Assembly: GCA_011800155.1 (NCBI GenBank)
Contig: CM022372.1
Coordinates: forward strand, 2,542,001-2,606,000
Direction: 5' to 3'
Source: Flammulina velutipes
Lineage: Eukaryota; Basidiomycota; Agaricomycetes; Agaricales; Physalacriaceae
DNA: 64,000 nt
The notes under the pieces are model-generated. The model ran no database searches. It worked only from the letters and a program-made list of their open reading frames with translations, and was not told the DNA's origin. Within the stretch, counting starts at the first letter, position 1. Every line of letters begins with the position of its first letter. The position numbers and the translations under genes are program-made. This document shows positions 46,727 through 59,546 of this stretch, piece by piece.

Positions 46727-47940
46727 CTCGTAGTAGTACGGGAACACCCATAATGTCACCACCCTCTTTAAATGTCCTACAAAGCAACCGGCCTGTGCCC
46801 AAGTATCTGCTTCGCTGTAGTCTCCATTTGTTTCGCCGCGCAGCAACAATCACCAACACGACCAGGACCCTCAGCTAAGTCGTAGATCGTGTAGATACCA
46901 GGCCACGATCTTGGAGCCACAGCCATACATCTCCCGTTATCTACTGTACAGTTCGTCTACAATGCGAAAACAATTGTTACAGTCGCTCGAGGTATTGTTA
47001 GAAAGCGTTCATTGCCATTTTAGGCAGAACACGTTGCATGTTTGGCGCCCTGATGACGCTCGGAAGTGTGGTCCGAATTCCGAGAACGACTCTCGTAACT
47101 ACCATCTCTCTAGATGTATCCCTGCTGACAAGCAGTCGCCCCGTAACTCTGGCATTATCTGGATACAACGTCAAGTCGCGCGCAGGTAAACCTCTTCGTG
47201 CGTACATCACTGTCTCCGTTTCTCAATACCATAGCTCATTAGCGTTTTTAGTCGTCTTTGACCAATTCAATACTCGACCAAACAAGCTCTCGCCGCTCAC
47301 GTTGATGCATCCCCACACCAACTCTATGATCCTGCGAATAACCCACCGGTCTAGCCAACAAGTATCTGCCAGCGTTTCATAGCTCTGTCGTTGTCCATAT
47401 CCATGCTATGCAAGCATAATCCCCATTCAGAAAATATAGGTCTCTCGGCTCGACGTCTGGGACACGTTGGATGAACTCTCGGCAGGAGTATAGCAATGAA
47501 TTGACTGTTCCGGGGAACCTCTTCGTCAGTGGACGTCAAACTTGCCACGCGACCCAAATTTTGGGGGATCTGGATCGATGGTGGAAGCGTTGAAGCCAAT
47601 GTTTGGTCTTCAACTTGTCACGGCGACTGCATTACATATGTATGTGTGTTCGCAGAGCTAGACAATGAAAGGAGTGTTACTAACTCGAGATACCTGCGAG
47701 CGCAGCTGGAGTGGACTTAGACAAGTAGAACCACGAGTCGCGGTTCGACGTCTGGGACGCTAGTAATCTCCAACAGTAGGGTCATCTTCCGAGTCTTCAC
47801 CAGAGACCACTGATTGAAAAATTCCAAACTTTCGATCGACGATGGAAGTGATGAGCGATGACAGAGGCCAATATTACGAATGAATTGCCACGATGACTGC
47901 ATTGCGAACCAGGAGATGGATACTTCGACTGTCCAAGGTG
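46727..47940. other. Spacer with degenerate duplications
   Basis: No gene. A segment near 47003-47035 (AAAGCGTTCATTGCCATTT) recurs at 49729-49760 upstream of K3. A second pair of diverged direct repeats begins with TCGACGTCTGGGAC at about 47450 and 47738. These mark the duplication that produced K2 and K3. Confidence 0.5.
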
Positions 47941-49487
47941 CTATGACTGCACTATTTCCGTTGTATCGCTGCCACCAGCATATTCTATGGTCTCCCATTC
48001 CACCCATTCCTTCTTTTGCTTCGCTGGCTTGTCCATTAGCGGCCGAGTATCCCTGTAGAGTATGTACATCTCTTCTCTATCTATATCCTTTTCCATGTGC
48101 AACACTAATTCCTCCTGAGGGTCACTGAAAGTTAGTCTACGCAGCTCGCCTATCAATGTAACTCCGCACCTTCTGTAAGTCCCTTATCGCTTCTTCGCTC
48201 TCTATGCCAACACGCAGTAGAGCACTTTTGCCTAAATACCCGTCATACTTCTTGATTGGCTTCTCGTCTTCATCCTGTACCACACCGTCAACCACTTTGT
48301 AAAGATACACATACGGGCCATGTTTGTCTGGCCTTATCGTTTCGATAAGGAGATGACGGCACTCCACACCATTGGGATGCTTTTTATCGATGTACGTCTC
48401 AAAATAGTAATCATCTCTGGAATCAGACTATTAGATACTCCTGCCTAAGAATACCTGACTTCTACGCACCTTCTTAGGTCCTCGTCGTGCACCCATAATT
48501 GGTATGCTAGTTGTTCGACGCTGAAATTGACCCACAATTTCTTGTACAAGGTATACCTGTAATTCTTAATCTGCCCTGCTGTGTCGTCCGCGTTGGCGAT
48601 GTCCAAGACACCTGGATATTCGGTTTGCAGCCCCCAGTCTATGGGCATGACAGCGCCTTTGATAGGGTCTCGCTTTGCCTCCGTCTCTTCTACAAGGGCC
48701 GTTTTTCGAAGGAACATGTTCCGCACAGTAGGATTTCTATAACTTCAGGTCGAACCAGTTAGATGACTTCGACATCGACGAACAAGACTGAAGACATACA
48801 GTACAAGTTCGTTTTTGGCATACTGAAGTAAGGTGTCTCGGATTTGATTAGCTGCGTAGAACAGGGCTTCTTCTGCTGTAATACTGGGATCTTCCTTGTA
48901 CCACATGTGTATTGGTTTGAACGGGGGATCGGCCTCGCCGATGTCTTTCATGATGATATCAACATCGTAGAAGCCTTCTTCATTCTCGGAAGAACTCCAT
49001 TTATGGAATAAATACAACCCGACCGATTTCTTGAGATCGTGAGAACTATGTAGTAGTCCGTTCTTTCCTAGTGGGAAGAGACGACTCACCCTCTTCAGAA
49101 ACCCGATTTCCTGATGCGTCTTGGAGCCCATCTCCTCTGATTCCTCTTCGGACATTTCTTCCGACACTCGTTTTAAGATAGCGGGAGCTTGCTCTCCCTC
49201 TCCATATTTGAAGGCCGGTTTAAGCTTGAAGGAGCGGGAATGATAGCCTTGCTCATTGAGGGGCACGGCGGTATAGACATTCCCTTTGAGCTTGACTGTT
49301 TCCTTTTCAAGTAAAATTACTCCAGGTGCTCTTGGTATGAGAGAGAGTGACAACGAAGTGGTGGGTCTGCAATATTAAGATAAGTCCCCGTAGAATCATA
49401 ATGAGCATGGCCGTACAATGCATGATATGTGGCCAATAGAACGAATAGAAGGCAGAAAAAGGTAATATGTCGTGAGTTAGTGGACAT
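47941..49487 (-). CDS. Secretory kinase-like protein K3, probable pseudokinase
   Basis: Exons 49487-49417, 49366-49090, 49029-48800, 48742-48470, 48416-48170, 48114-47941; 423 residues. It is a close paralogue of K2 with identical exon phases. Signal peptide FFCLLFVLLATYHAL; PAILKRV and HQEIGFLKR conserved; DFG-like PIDWG conserved. The catalytic-loop segment is LYRNPTVRN where K2 has LYEDLTVRN, so the presumed catalytic Asp is Asn. The C-terminal domain (GYLGKSALL to the end) is kept intact. Retained frame with one lost residue suggests a regulatory, inactive paralogue rather than random decay (inference). Confidence 0.68.
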
Positions 49488-49759
49488 ACTATAGTGCGGC
49501 AAACACCCTCCAGATGAGACCGTGTATTTAAATGTCCTAGGAAACGTTTGGCCCGTGCCCAGCACTAACACTGCATCCAGATATGATGTACATGCACAGC
49601 TTTCTATATCGCTTAGATACCAAGTTATTGGGATCCAGCTATCATAGAGCCGTATCCGTACAGCATCAGTAGTGCCCGATTTCCTCTACGACGTGTAGAC
49701 CATATTTCTTGTTATGCGACGGTTACAGAAAGCGTTCATTGCCATTTCAGGCAGAGCAC

Positions 49760-49925
49760 CAGCGGGATGTTCCGAAGTGGTAGATGTATGGCTACGCACC
49801 AATTATGCGACGTGTGCGAAACAAGGAGGAGAGTAAACACTGTGCGTTGATTTTTCAAGCCGTGAGTTCAAATATCATGCGAATGAGCTCGTAAGGAAGT
49901 CGGATGACCGTCGTCGGGACATAGG
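49760..49925 (-). pseudogene. F-box-like fragment
   Basis: IRLPYELIRMIFELTA followed by a stop and by pieces of the LLLVS region. It is a 5' remnant of the F-box-like family. Confidence 0.5.
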
Positions 49926-50329
49926 AAAGGGTTGATCGAAAGGCAAGTCTACCGATCATAGTACTTCATTCTAGTCAGATACTATAGAGCGGTCATAGAT
50001 ACGACGTAGATCTAGTGATACAGCTATCATAACAATCGAAAAGGCATACATATGAGACCTTCCTGTCAAAAGCCTACCGACCCCGTCCCAACACTCGATG
50101 GCGACATGAAAGACTCCTCGAATGTAACGTGTTTACCATTGACATGAGGCATGCTCGGAGAGCGGGCTTTATCCTCGCTGAACACTTTCCATCACCTTCC
50201 ACGATTCCGGCAACTGATGCCGCTCCCAATGTTCAAACCCGCTACCCCGTCTGATACCTGGCGAGGGTCATGCGCCTGCAACGTCCTCATCGCGTCCAAG
50301 TGCTTGCTGGGGAAAGCGAGCAAGTTCTC

Positions 50330-50800
50330 TGGCAATTATTTGGTAAGCGTAAAGGGCGCGCAGTAGGTGCTCAAAGAACATCTCCCCCCAGAACTCCAAA
50401 GTAGATAGGACAGCGACGGCAGTACTGCCGGTAACCGAGGAGCCAGTGCGAATGTAGTATTTGCGGGGTCGTCAAGGCGGTGAGTTTGATGCTCGTTGTC
50501 CATCGCTGAAGGTCTGTAGGCGAAGGGAAGGAGGTGATGGGAGGTTGTGACTCTGGGCGAGGATTGATGGTGCGAGCAGTGAACGCGTTGTCGTTCCGTG
50601 CGAGGATGACATCTTGAATGTGCAGGTACACTTGAACGTGTTACCCTAAGTAGTGTTAGAGTTGTGTGTAGTGGAGTAAAATAAAGGTCGCACCAGCTGG
50701 GGGGGTCGTACGAGACAAGTAGGATGTAGAACGCGATATCGACTCTTGTCTTCGATTCTCCGAAATCGCAGATCACAGATGAATTCAGAAAAGAGCAGCT
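50330..50800 (-). pseudogene. F-box-like remnant
   Basis: A short stretch ILARNDNAFTARTI (about 50610-50570) matches RIARNDDAFFANAVR of the intact copies, inside otherwise scrambled frames. Confidence 0.35.
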
Positions 50801-51581
50801 CATGACCTGTAGTTGAAGGAAAGCGACCTTAGGCCCTTGGGATTTGTATCAAAATCCACGAGGAAACAGCGTTCATGGCGACGAAGGAATCTGCTCTGAT
50901 TTCTGTAGCAGAACTTTAGTCTTCTGGACTGGAATGAAATAGAAGACGCGTACCCAGTTATATATTGCACGTTCAGATGTTGTTTTCATTGTCGATGAAG
51001 CTCTGTTGCCGTCGTCGGTTATGACCATGGTGGTGGTGGTAAGAGGACGGAGTCAGGGTCTGATCGCTCTTTTGCTGACCACCACCTTCCACAAATTTAC
51101 ATGAACGGCGCACTCAGTGCTAATGGGAAACTCCACGTACTTCTTGGTGTGTTTTTCTCTGATTTGTTGTCACTGCATCTTAGACAAAGATTATGTTTCT
51201 TTGCCCCCAATACCAAACACTTTGACGAACCAACGTACCCGCATGCTCCCTCTGTTCAGTTAAATCAAAGACAAGACGTCTGTGAACTCCCTTCAGCTTG
51301 CTGGAAACCTGTCGTGGCGTTACATAATTCAGCAGCTGGAAAGTTGGACACGAATTGCTGAAATTCCTCTCGGAAGGACCTGCGTACTGGAACATCCACC
51401 CGCTATGAGGAACGATGTTATGGCTCGTTCGCTCTCGTTCATTCCAAGTTCTTCCAGCGATAGTCTTGGCATATCCGCGGTCGTCTTTCTCGTCCCCTCG
51501 TTCATTCATTATTCTTACAGCTCATTGCCTAAACTCACCCACCCGAAAGAGGTATTTTTCCCTCGTTCCCTCGTTCGCACA
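50801..51581. other. Intergenic, no supported gene
   Basis: No coding signal recognised. A GGTGGTGGTGG run lies at about 51030. Confidence 0.4.
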
Positions 51582-53080
51582 ATGTACTTCCAACTCTCTA
51601 GGGTTATAGCCCAGGCTACCATCACTCTCGTCACTGCAGCCAGCATTTCGGCTGGTGGAGGTCCCAGAATCCGCTTGGACAGCGATGTTTTTACTGGAGT
51701 ACAAAGCGGGGATGTTGCCAAATGTCTCGGGATACTGTTCGCCAAATCTACGTGAGTCATATCTCTATCAGTTCAATTGGTCGTTATCTAATCGTTACGA
51801 TTAGTGCCGGCGAGCTACGTCTTCAGCTGCCCAAAGCTGTTGATTCATATCCTGGGTACTACGACGCGACGGTGTTCGGTCCATCGTGTGTCGCAAAAAT
51901 ATTGGAAAGTGCACCGGTCAGCAGTCTTCCACCAGAGACGATAGCGTTCCTGCTCAAGGTCGCTGTGTTCAGCCCGAATAATCCATCATCGGAGGACTGT
52001 GAGTTGTGATTCAGTATGACTTGGGTATGAGGCTGACATCTCGTCCTTGTCAGGTCTGACTGTCAACATCGTCAAACCCGCGTCCGTCAAGGCGGGAGCA
52101 AAGCTTCCCGTTGTTGTGGTACGTTGGTTCATTTCGACTGATGTTTAACTGGTACTGACGTTGGGCTTGTATCAGTAGATCTATAGAGCACCAGCAACCT
52201 ACGCTAGCGATGTGACGCATGCAAGAAGCTATACTTTTCGTTGATCGTCAAGGCGATCCCGCATCGTCAAACACTACGCATACAACATCCACCATGATCC
52301 AACTCACGCGTCGCTGGCCGGCGTAGCAGGCCATCTCGGCCTCCGAAACGTGGACCGCGTTGGCACACAGATCTAGAGACGATCTATCTAGATGCAAGAG
52401 AACCCCGTAATCGAGTCGTACTGGGCGATGCGACGTCAAGCATTGTTCTCGCGACAATCGGAAAGGATGTCTTTACCTTCTCCCGCTAAAACTCCCCCAT
52501 GGTCACTTAAAGTGGATCCCCTTCCACAAACCCTGTCCGGCGCGCTCCTTTGCACGCCGATCCGTCTATCACTACTTAGCGGCTATCACAAGCAACTGGA
52601 GTACTGTCCCGAGGCGGACTGGGATAGAGACGAATTTTTTCCAGTTCGACAACTCGGAGAGGACTATGGGAGGTTCTCTGGTGTCCGTCTTGACAAGCGG
52701 GGAGTGTCGACTCCCGTGCTTGCATCTGAGGAGATGGCGGAGAGGTAGAATTTTGAGGATATTGAGAAGGTCGAAGTGAAGGTGTGGGCTAAGCATCAGA
52801 TTGAGGTTACCTTCATCAGCCCGTCTGGCAGGAAAAGTAGCCCGGGAATGTGTCGGAAGGATAGGGCCAAGACGGGGTTGCGGGGGGGTGGTCGTTCAAT
52901 TATGTCGGTGAAGCACTGGTGAGTGTCTGCCCTCTAGGTCTATAGCAAAGAATAGGTGTTCATTTCTGTGCAGGAAGAGAGCCCCGTCGAAGAATGGACT
53001 GTCAAGGTCGATGGCGACGGACAGAGTCATCGGGTTCAGCATAACATTTTTGGGGATGTGCGAGCGAGAGTGGGACAATC
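51582..53080 (+). pseudogene. Chimeric wreck: carboxylesterase 5' end joined to kexin-like remains
   Basis: The first 0.6 kb is a clean type-B carboxylesterase/lipase N-terminus with two introns: signal peptide, AGELRLQLPKAVDSYPG, then SEDCLTVNIVKPASVKAG and LPVVVV. It stops where the next exon should give WIYGG but reads TAG-ATC-TAT-AGA. From about 52255 the sequence matches the kexin-like gene at 31-33 kb: HHDPTHASLAGVAGHLGLRN (prodomain), GRFSGVRLDKRGVS and KVEVKVWA (P domain, about 52665-52790), AKTGL, MSVKHW, then SPVEEWTVKVDG and IGFSITFLG. Stops and frameshifts interrupt it, and the whole catalytic domain is missing. Confidence 0.7.
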
Positions 53081-53402
53081 CTGCTTGCTATATGCATCCC
53101 GACAACAGGTGATATGTACATTGAATCAGGATCAACCTTTTCGTCATTCAATACTTACAAGTATTATTGAAGTGATAAGTAAACTAAGAGGGTGCCCGCT
53201 CTCTTCTTGATCACTTCCACCACCTGTATACAACTATTCATCTTTGTATTAGTCGCTATGACGGTCCATTTGGGCATGCCTCAACCTCTTTTGCCAGTCA
53301 TCCAGCATACAGAGCGGAGCCTTTATTTAACGTAATCATCATTGCTTTTCGGAAACATTGGCGCTCTCCCAGTTCCTACCACCACCACCACCACTGGGCC
53401 CT

Positions 53403-56400
53403 ATGCCACCCAGGAGCTCCCAAAGTCGTTCGGCTCGCTCGTCCTCGATTCGCTCTCGTCGAACGTCTCATCGGGAAACAGGCTCACAAGCGACATCGGA
53501 GAGCCGAAGCTCTAGTCGTCGTCGTACGCCTACCCCGTCTCCGACGCGCCCTTCCGCGAGTCATCCAAACAGAAAGCGATTTGGATTAAATGCACCCACC
53601 AATCAGCCCAGAATCGGTGTGTAGTCTTCCTAGTTTAGATAAAGGAATGACTGAGAATGCGCTGTAGGCAAGTTTGACTTTGAAGAGATTTATCCAGAGG
53701 ATCCCATCCATGAGGAACTGGGACCCAACGCTCGTGCGTGGAGAGTAAACCTGGACGAGTGTGAGGTGTTCGACAACGATATGGTCGTCGAGGCTCGGGA
53801 CGGTCTGGATTTGCTCTTGGTTTTCGTACGCATAATGTTCTCTGTTCTCAATCTCTTCTGACATCCTCATAGGCTGGTCTTTTCTCTGCCGTCCTTACAA
53901 CGTTCGTCGTCCAAACATCCCAAGCCCTGTCCAACAACTTCCCTGCTGTTTCGACTTCACTCTTGCTCGAGATGGTTTCGCTGCAGCGCGCGTTCATCAA
54001 TGGCACCTCGATCGACGGTATCTCGTCCAGCGAGATGACTTCCGGACCGTCTGGCTTCGACGTCTGGGTCAATGCCCTCTGGTTTACCAGCCTCACGCTG
54101 AGCCTCGGTACCGCGTTGATGGCCGTCCTCGTTAAGCAGTGGCTATACCAGTACATGTCAATTGTGTCTGGTACGGCCCGTGATCGCAGCCTCATTCGTT
54201 TCTACCGGTTCGATGGTTTGCGCAAGTGGCATGTCCTGACTATCATTGGAACCCTCCCCGTCGTCCTCCACATTGCCGTCGGACTGTTTCTGGCGGGCCT
54301 TGTCGTCTTCCTCATCCCGCTCAATGTTCCTCTCGCTAGCATCGTTGGCGTCATCACTACGGCCATATACACAATGTACACAGTGTCAAACATCCTTCCT
54401 ATCGTCTACACGCAATGTCCCTATCGAACACCTTTCTCGGATATTCTCAACATATTGATGCATCCGATATTTATGTTGCTTTCTTTCATATCATCCTCCG
54501 CCCCCGCGCGAGTCCTCTCTACGTTCTTTGCCGTTGCAGTAGCGTCATTCGCGCGCCTTTACACGTTTCTTTCAACTTCATTCTCCAGTCTTCTCAGAGG
54601 ACCAGAAGAAATCTTGGCCGAATCTTCCTCCTCAAGTTTTGTCTCATCGGACTCTTATACCCCCCACCCACCCATGCCACTCTCACCCATTGCACGTGCT
54701 ATGCGTACTTTCTTCAAATCTGTTGTCGCCTCAGCCGCACGCTTCTATCGGCTTTGCTCAACCCATCTTTTTACTGCCCGATCAGCAACCTTCTTGGACC
54801 CGTCTACCTCCCCAAAAATTCCCTTTTCGACTCTGAAGGAAGCAGAGCGTATCGCTGCGACGGGCAATGAAGCTGCAGAAGTTATTGCATGTGATGCGCT
54901 CATGTGGCTTTACCAAATGACGTCCAACCCACCGACCAAGAACATAATCCTGCAGTCCGTGGGCTGCCTCTCTGGTGGGGTCTCAGATCGATTGACTGTA
55001 GTCAACGCCGACTTGGAGAAAGCTTTAGGAGCTGTTGTGTATCAACTCGAAACTGCAGAGTGGACGATCCGTCCTGGTCAAGAAAGTCGCGCTGAGCGGC
55101 TTTTACGAGCCCAGAGGCATATCAAAGAACCTCAGCCTAAGCGCCAATGGTGGGAGGCTGATTCAGAGGCATTCAGCCCTCCTTTTCACATCCTTTCGTC
55201 CATTCTGACTTATCCGCACACGAAATCCGTGCAAATCCAAGGAAGGAAACACCCGGGCTGGTATCGTGATATGTTGTTCATGCAGATCATGCAGGAGTAT
55301 CGTGCTGGACGTGCTATCCTTCTTCCAACCACCGTTTGGCAACAATTCCTGACTGTGGTCCGTCGGAATTTCCATCTTGGCGACATTGCCCAAAACCTAC
55401 TGCTCTGTCGCCTAGCCGTTCAATCGGTATCGCTGGACAACGTCAACCGTAGCGAGCAGACGGCCTCCCCATTTTCTGGCGGGGTACCGCTTACTCATGA
55501 CACAGTACGGCTGAATCACGTCGTAACAGATTTACTGCCTCAAAACAACTTCCCTGATTCTGAATTCCGTCAACTCTATATAATCCACGACTATGTCGTC
55601 TCCATGCTGTCAACTAATAGATATTATATCGCACTCGACACCGTCTCAATCCTCCAGGATATTTGGGAGCGGTTCCCGAAAGCCACCCGGACTTTTCCTC
55701 CCGGTGATTCTCAAGCTATCTGTCGGTGTGCAGAGAAGTGCATGCTGGAGCTCTTTGTTGGGGATTGGTGGGATGGGCTGAGCGAGAGCGATGTTCTCAA
55801 TCAATGTTACAGGTCTGTTCTCCGAGGATATTGGCACAACACTCGCCGTGGTAGAGTCCTTCCTAGCCCAGAACTCTTCACGAAGCTCTTCTCGGAGATG
55901 TGTTGGTCGGGGTTGGCAACGACCATGTCTGACTACGTTGCCATGACCAACATCTTGGTACTTGCGCTTACTAGCCAGGATGTTGAGAGTGCCATGGCCT
56001 GTTACACCCTTTTCTGTGGCTCGGAGTCACCGCTCTTCTCTCCCCGAACGAAATTTCCCCCGCGTTGTTCAGGCTACCTTTGTCGTGTTATCGTCACTTT
56101 CGTGAGCGGTCTTGCTCGAGCTGCTTATCCTCAACATTTCATTTGTCAATGCATGGATTCCCTTTGCGCGGAGCCGGATAGACTTTTCACTGTCTGCCGG
56201 CTCCTGGCGGCCTTGGGACAGGTCAATTTCCTTGGAATCTCAGTCAACAAATCGAAAGAGGTTATCAAAGAAAATCTTTTAAATCTGGTACGCGTCGATC
56301 CAAACCGCGCCGCTTGGAAGGATAGGAAACATTTCCTTGTTGGTATCGAACCATGGGACTGGCAATATCTATCAATACCAAAAGATCATGCAAGTTACAA

Positions 56401-56878
56401 AGACATTATGGTGGATGCTCAGAATATGATGCAGTTTTCCCTCGAGGTTCTAGACAATTTCTTTGCCTCCCTCGAGGTATGTCCTCCATCTTACCTCTAC
56501 TAATTCTAGATATTGATCATCCTCTTCCCCCAGAGTCCTCCATCATCTGCTTCCTCTGAACTTCAACCGGTAAGACTGGACTCGCAGCTGGAACCGCCGA
56601 CGATGATCTCCCCTTGGAGGCGTGTTCGCCTAATGGTCTTTACGACCAGAGCATTCCGATATGGGGCATCCTCTTCGCCGGCGGATATCGAGCTCGCCAG
56701 CCCTCTGGACAATTTCGAGGACCATCCATCTGCCGGCGCGGCACATCGCGCGCTTGCTGTAGAACCTGCTCCTCCCAGTTCGTGGAACGACGCGCTTGCT
56801 ATTGAATCAGCATCGTCGAACGCGGCTGGAAAGTCGTTGTCGCGTGCCATTGTGCAGCCTGGAGATGATATGGTTTGA
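53403..56878 (+). CDS. DUF6535-type membrane protein, copy 3
   Basis: Exons 53403-53616, 53668-53825, 53873-56476, 56534-56878; 1106 residues, the longest copy. The N-terminal half matches the other copies almost residue for residue (LWFTSLTLSLGTALMAVLV; WHVLTIIGTLPVVLHIAVG). It differs by an insertion after the membrane region (about 54595-54790, Ser/Pro-rich, with a repeated AxxRxFxxSVVASAARFYRL-like segment that resembles an internal duplication of the piece before it). The full basic tail SPWRRVRLMVFTTRAF and ending GDDMV is present in frame, which makes this the best reference for the complete protein. Confidence 0.86.
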
Positions 56879-57167
56879 CGCCTGGGCGATGAGGACATTC
56901 AACGTTCTATACGTTGACAAATGGTCCGTTGATTAGAGGTCTATACAGGTTAATTATGCACACAATTCTTGGAAAGTTCGTTGAGTTATTTGTGCTGTGT
57001 AAATGAACTCTACCTTCGTCTGACAGATTTCCGCAAATTCTTGGAGTCCTGTGTGGCGCATATTTGGCTAGATCAAAGTAATTCAGATTGTGTAGAAATT
57101 GAACGGTACAATCTGAGTATATGGTACAAAAATAACACGACCATTTCAGCGGACAGATAGATCATAC
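56879..57167. other. Intergenic between convergent genes
   Basis: 3' flanks of DUF6535 copy 3 (plus) and the small secreted protein gene (minus). Confidence 0.4.
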
Positions 57168-57866
57168 TTAGGTGAGGATAACGATCAAGGACAAAAGGAT
57201 TGTAAGAACAACCCCAACGAGTTCGTTCACCCTATAACATCGATCAGAAAAGGGAAGAGCTAAGAGGAGGAGAACAATACGTACAACGCGACAACTACGA
57301 CGATTAATCCCGGGAGCAAGAAGTTCAAGCTGATGAGCAAGTTGAACAGGAGGAGTGTGATGGCGTTGATCAACGAGAAATCGAAGGGGAACGACGTCAG
57401 AGTAGTGTTGATGTTCTATGGCATCGAAATTGAGCGCCTGTTACAAGTTAGGAAGGCGGGAAATCAAGCATACCTTGATGATATCGGCACTAACAGCAGC
57501 AACCTCGTCCTGGCTTTGCCTGCTAACGAGGCCTTGGGCCTTGAATTTGCCCAAAGAGCCGTCGGCGGTCTTAAGAGCGGAGCTGAGCTGGTCGAAGAGA
57601 GGCTTGACGTTCCGGTTATTAGCGGTGCCGCTAGCCACCAAAGCGTCTGTACAATATCAGCACGCGCACGAGGGACTCAAAGCTATGGTAAACCCACCAA
57701 TCTGAGGCAAGATGGTGTCAGTCCTGCCTTTGAGCGTATTCATAACACCGGCAACATCAGCGTTCGTGGCGCGCGCAACGACGCCCTCTTTGGCGAGGGG
57801 CGAAGGGATTGCTTGGACGAAGCCGAAGACGGAGAGGGCGACGAAGGCGATGTGAGAGAAGAGCAT
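57168..57866 (-). CDS. Small secreted protein of unknown function
   Basis: Exons 57866-57698, 57646-57474, 57415-57285, 57231-57168; 178 residues. The signal peptide (MLFSHIAFVALSVFGFVQA) is followed by a helical stretch (MNTLKGRTDTILPQIDALV ... LFDQLSSALKTADGSL) and two hydrophobic segments near the end (ITLLLFNLLISLNFLLPGL and VGVVLTILLSLIVILT). This plan, an amphipathic region with a strongly hydrophobic end, occurs in many Agaricomycete secreted or surface proteins and loosely recalls HsbA-like hydrophobic-surface-binding proteins, but I could not confirm a family. No cysteines are visible in the mature protein, unlike typical effectors. Confidence 0.72.
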
Positions 57867-59546
57867 TGCGAAGAGTTAAGAAGGCTTAGAGAGGCTGTAG
57901 ACTTGACGGTAGTATCAGAGCGGTGCTGGTACTGAGTTTCCTAAGCTTTGCTACGACACTTTATACTACAATTGTCAAGTCTGATCTTACCGGACGCTCG
58001 GCATAGGAATGGCGTATGTTAACCAGTTAATGGTGTATGCCTCGCTGTAACACATCTGCCACAGGCTTCGGAGGATTACAACACGGACTGAATAGACGAT
58101 TTCCTCGAGATGAAGTGTTATGGCATGCCAGGGAGTGAAGCTGGTTGAGCTCGCCATCGAATTTGTGTGATCCAGGGGACTAACGTGATCGTGACGATGC
58201 ACGAGATCCAAGAGCGCTGAAGCTGAAGCGACTCCGCGTCAAGAAAGAAGCACTTCCGACGCAGAAGAGAGTGTCTCAAGAAATCGGTATAAGTCGCATT
58301 CGAAGGCGTAAAGCGCCAATCGCTTCCGAAAACAGCAGCCTTCGAAGAAAACAACAAATTTCTCCCAGAAATTATTCAGAGAGCATGCCAATGCGCCATA
58401 ACTTGTTGAATGTAAAGAAGAGTCGTAGCCTGCATCACCAGTAGAAAGGCTCCGAAGACGTGTCCCGGTGCAATTAGAACGACGCGGGGAAAGGTTGAAT
58501 GTGGATTTGTTCACTCTTAGACAGATAGAACGGTTGAGTGGCGTCATAGCGCGTCAGTGCGTGCGGGGATCAGTTCACAATTAGACAAGGAAGCCAGTTT
58601 CAAAGGTTCGAGGCTGCTCTTTTATTGTTCCTGAATACGCCGTTAAGCTGAAATGAAACTTACAATGAACGTTTTCAAGGTCAGCGCGAGGGATGCTTGA
58701 TGGAAGTGTGAAGAGAAGTGTTTAGTTGTTCAGTTGATGGCGTGGGAAAGGCTTCCTGATCGCACGTGCCCCATGCAGACTGCCGCAGTGCAATGGGTGG
58801 GCGTCGCTAGCAATACCAGTTTCCCCCCAGATCACTCCTTGTTGTGCCGGTCTCGTATGTACAACGGTAACTACATATTCAGGAGCTCAACTCCCGAACG
58901 CAATAAGCCTTGAGTTTGAAGGCAGACAAAACGATGTGCTTGTGAATGACGGATACGCCCGTCCCAAATAAGATTTACATTCTACTGGTACTTTCACCAA
59001 TGCAAACCTGTTAATCACACAGGGAGAGCTTTCCCACTGTCGCCTTCGCATCCGTGCTCTTCTGCATGATAGTTCTTCAAATCAGTGTCATCCTTCAGCC
59101 AACCAACGTAAGCCACGCCACAAGGTGGAGTGTTACAATGGAAGGACTAACATGTTGCCATTGGTGCGATGAGTCGATCCAAATAGCTATCTCATGAGTG
59201 TTTTAATTGTGGGCGCTGTAATCCAGACTGTTAGCAAATTTGACTCTACTAAGGTTAGGCTGTAGACGAACCTGTGGTCCGTTTAAAGCGCACCACAAGC
59301 GGCGCTGAAGGCGTTCATGACCGTTGACAATGGCTTGGAGCATCATAATCAGGAGAGAGTGACGCTCGTGAGAGACGAATTCGTCCCAGAACTCGAACCG
59401 ACGCCGATGTCCTCCATACCCGCTGTCTGTGAAAACCCAATGATACCCCTTTTCATCTGACTTGTCGCATTGTAGTGGATTCCTCTTCTCTTCGTGTTAG
59501 GCAGAACCGAAGAAGATTCCAGAATGGACGCAGCAGTGAATAGACG
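57867..59546. other. Intergenic with a possible short relic
   Basis: No intact gene. On the minus strand at about 59440-59275 there is a clean open stretch containing GYHWVFTDSGYGGHRRRFEF and WDEFVSHERHS that ends at a possible donor. It may be a lone exon related to the FEFWDEM end of the F-box-like family; unproven. Confidence 0.35.

Noticed and set aside
57333..57935. 200-codon plus-strand frame
   Set aside because: It is antisense to the spliced small secreted protein gene, which has a signal peptide and matching splice phases.
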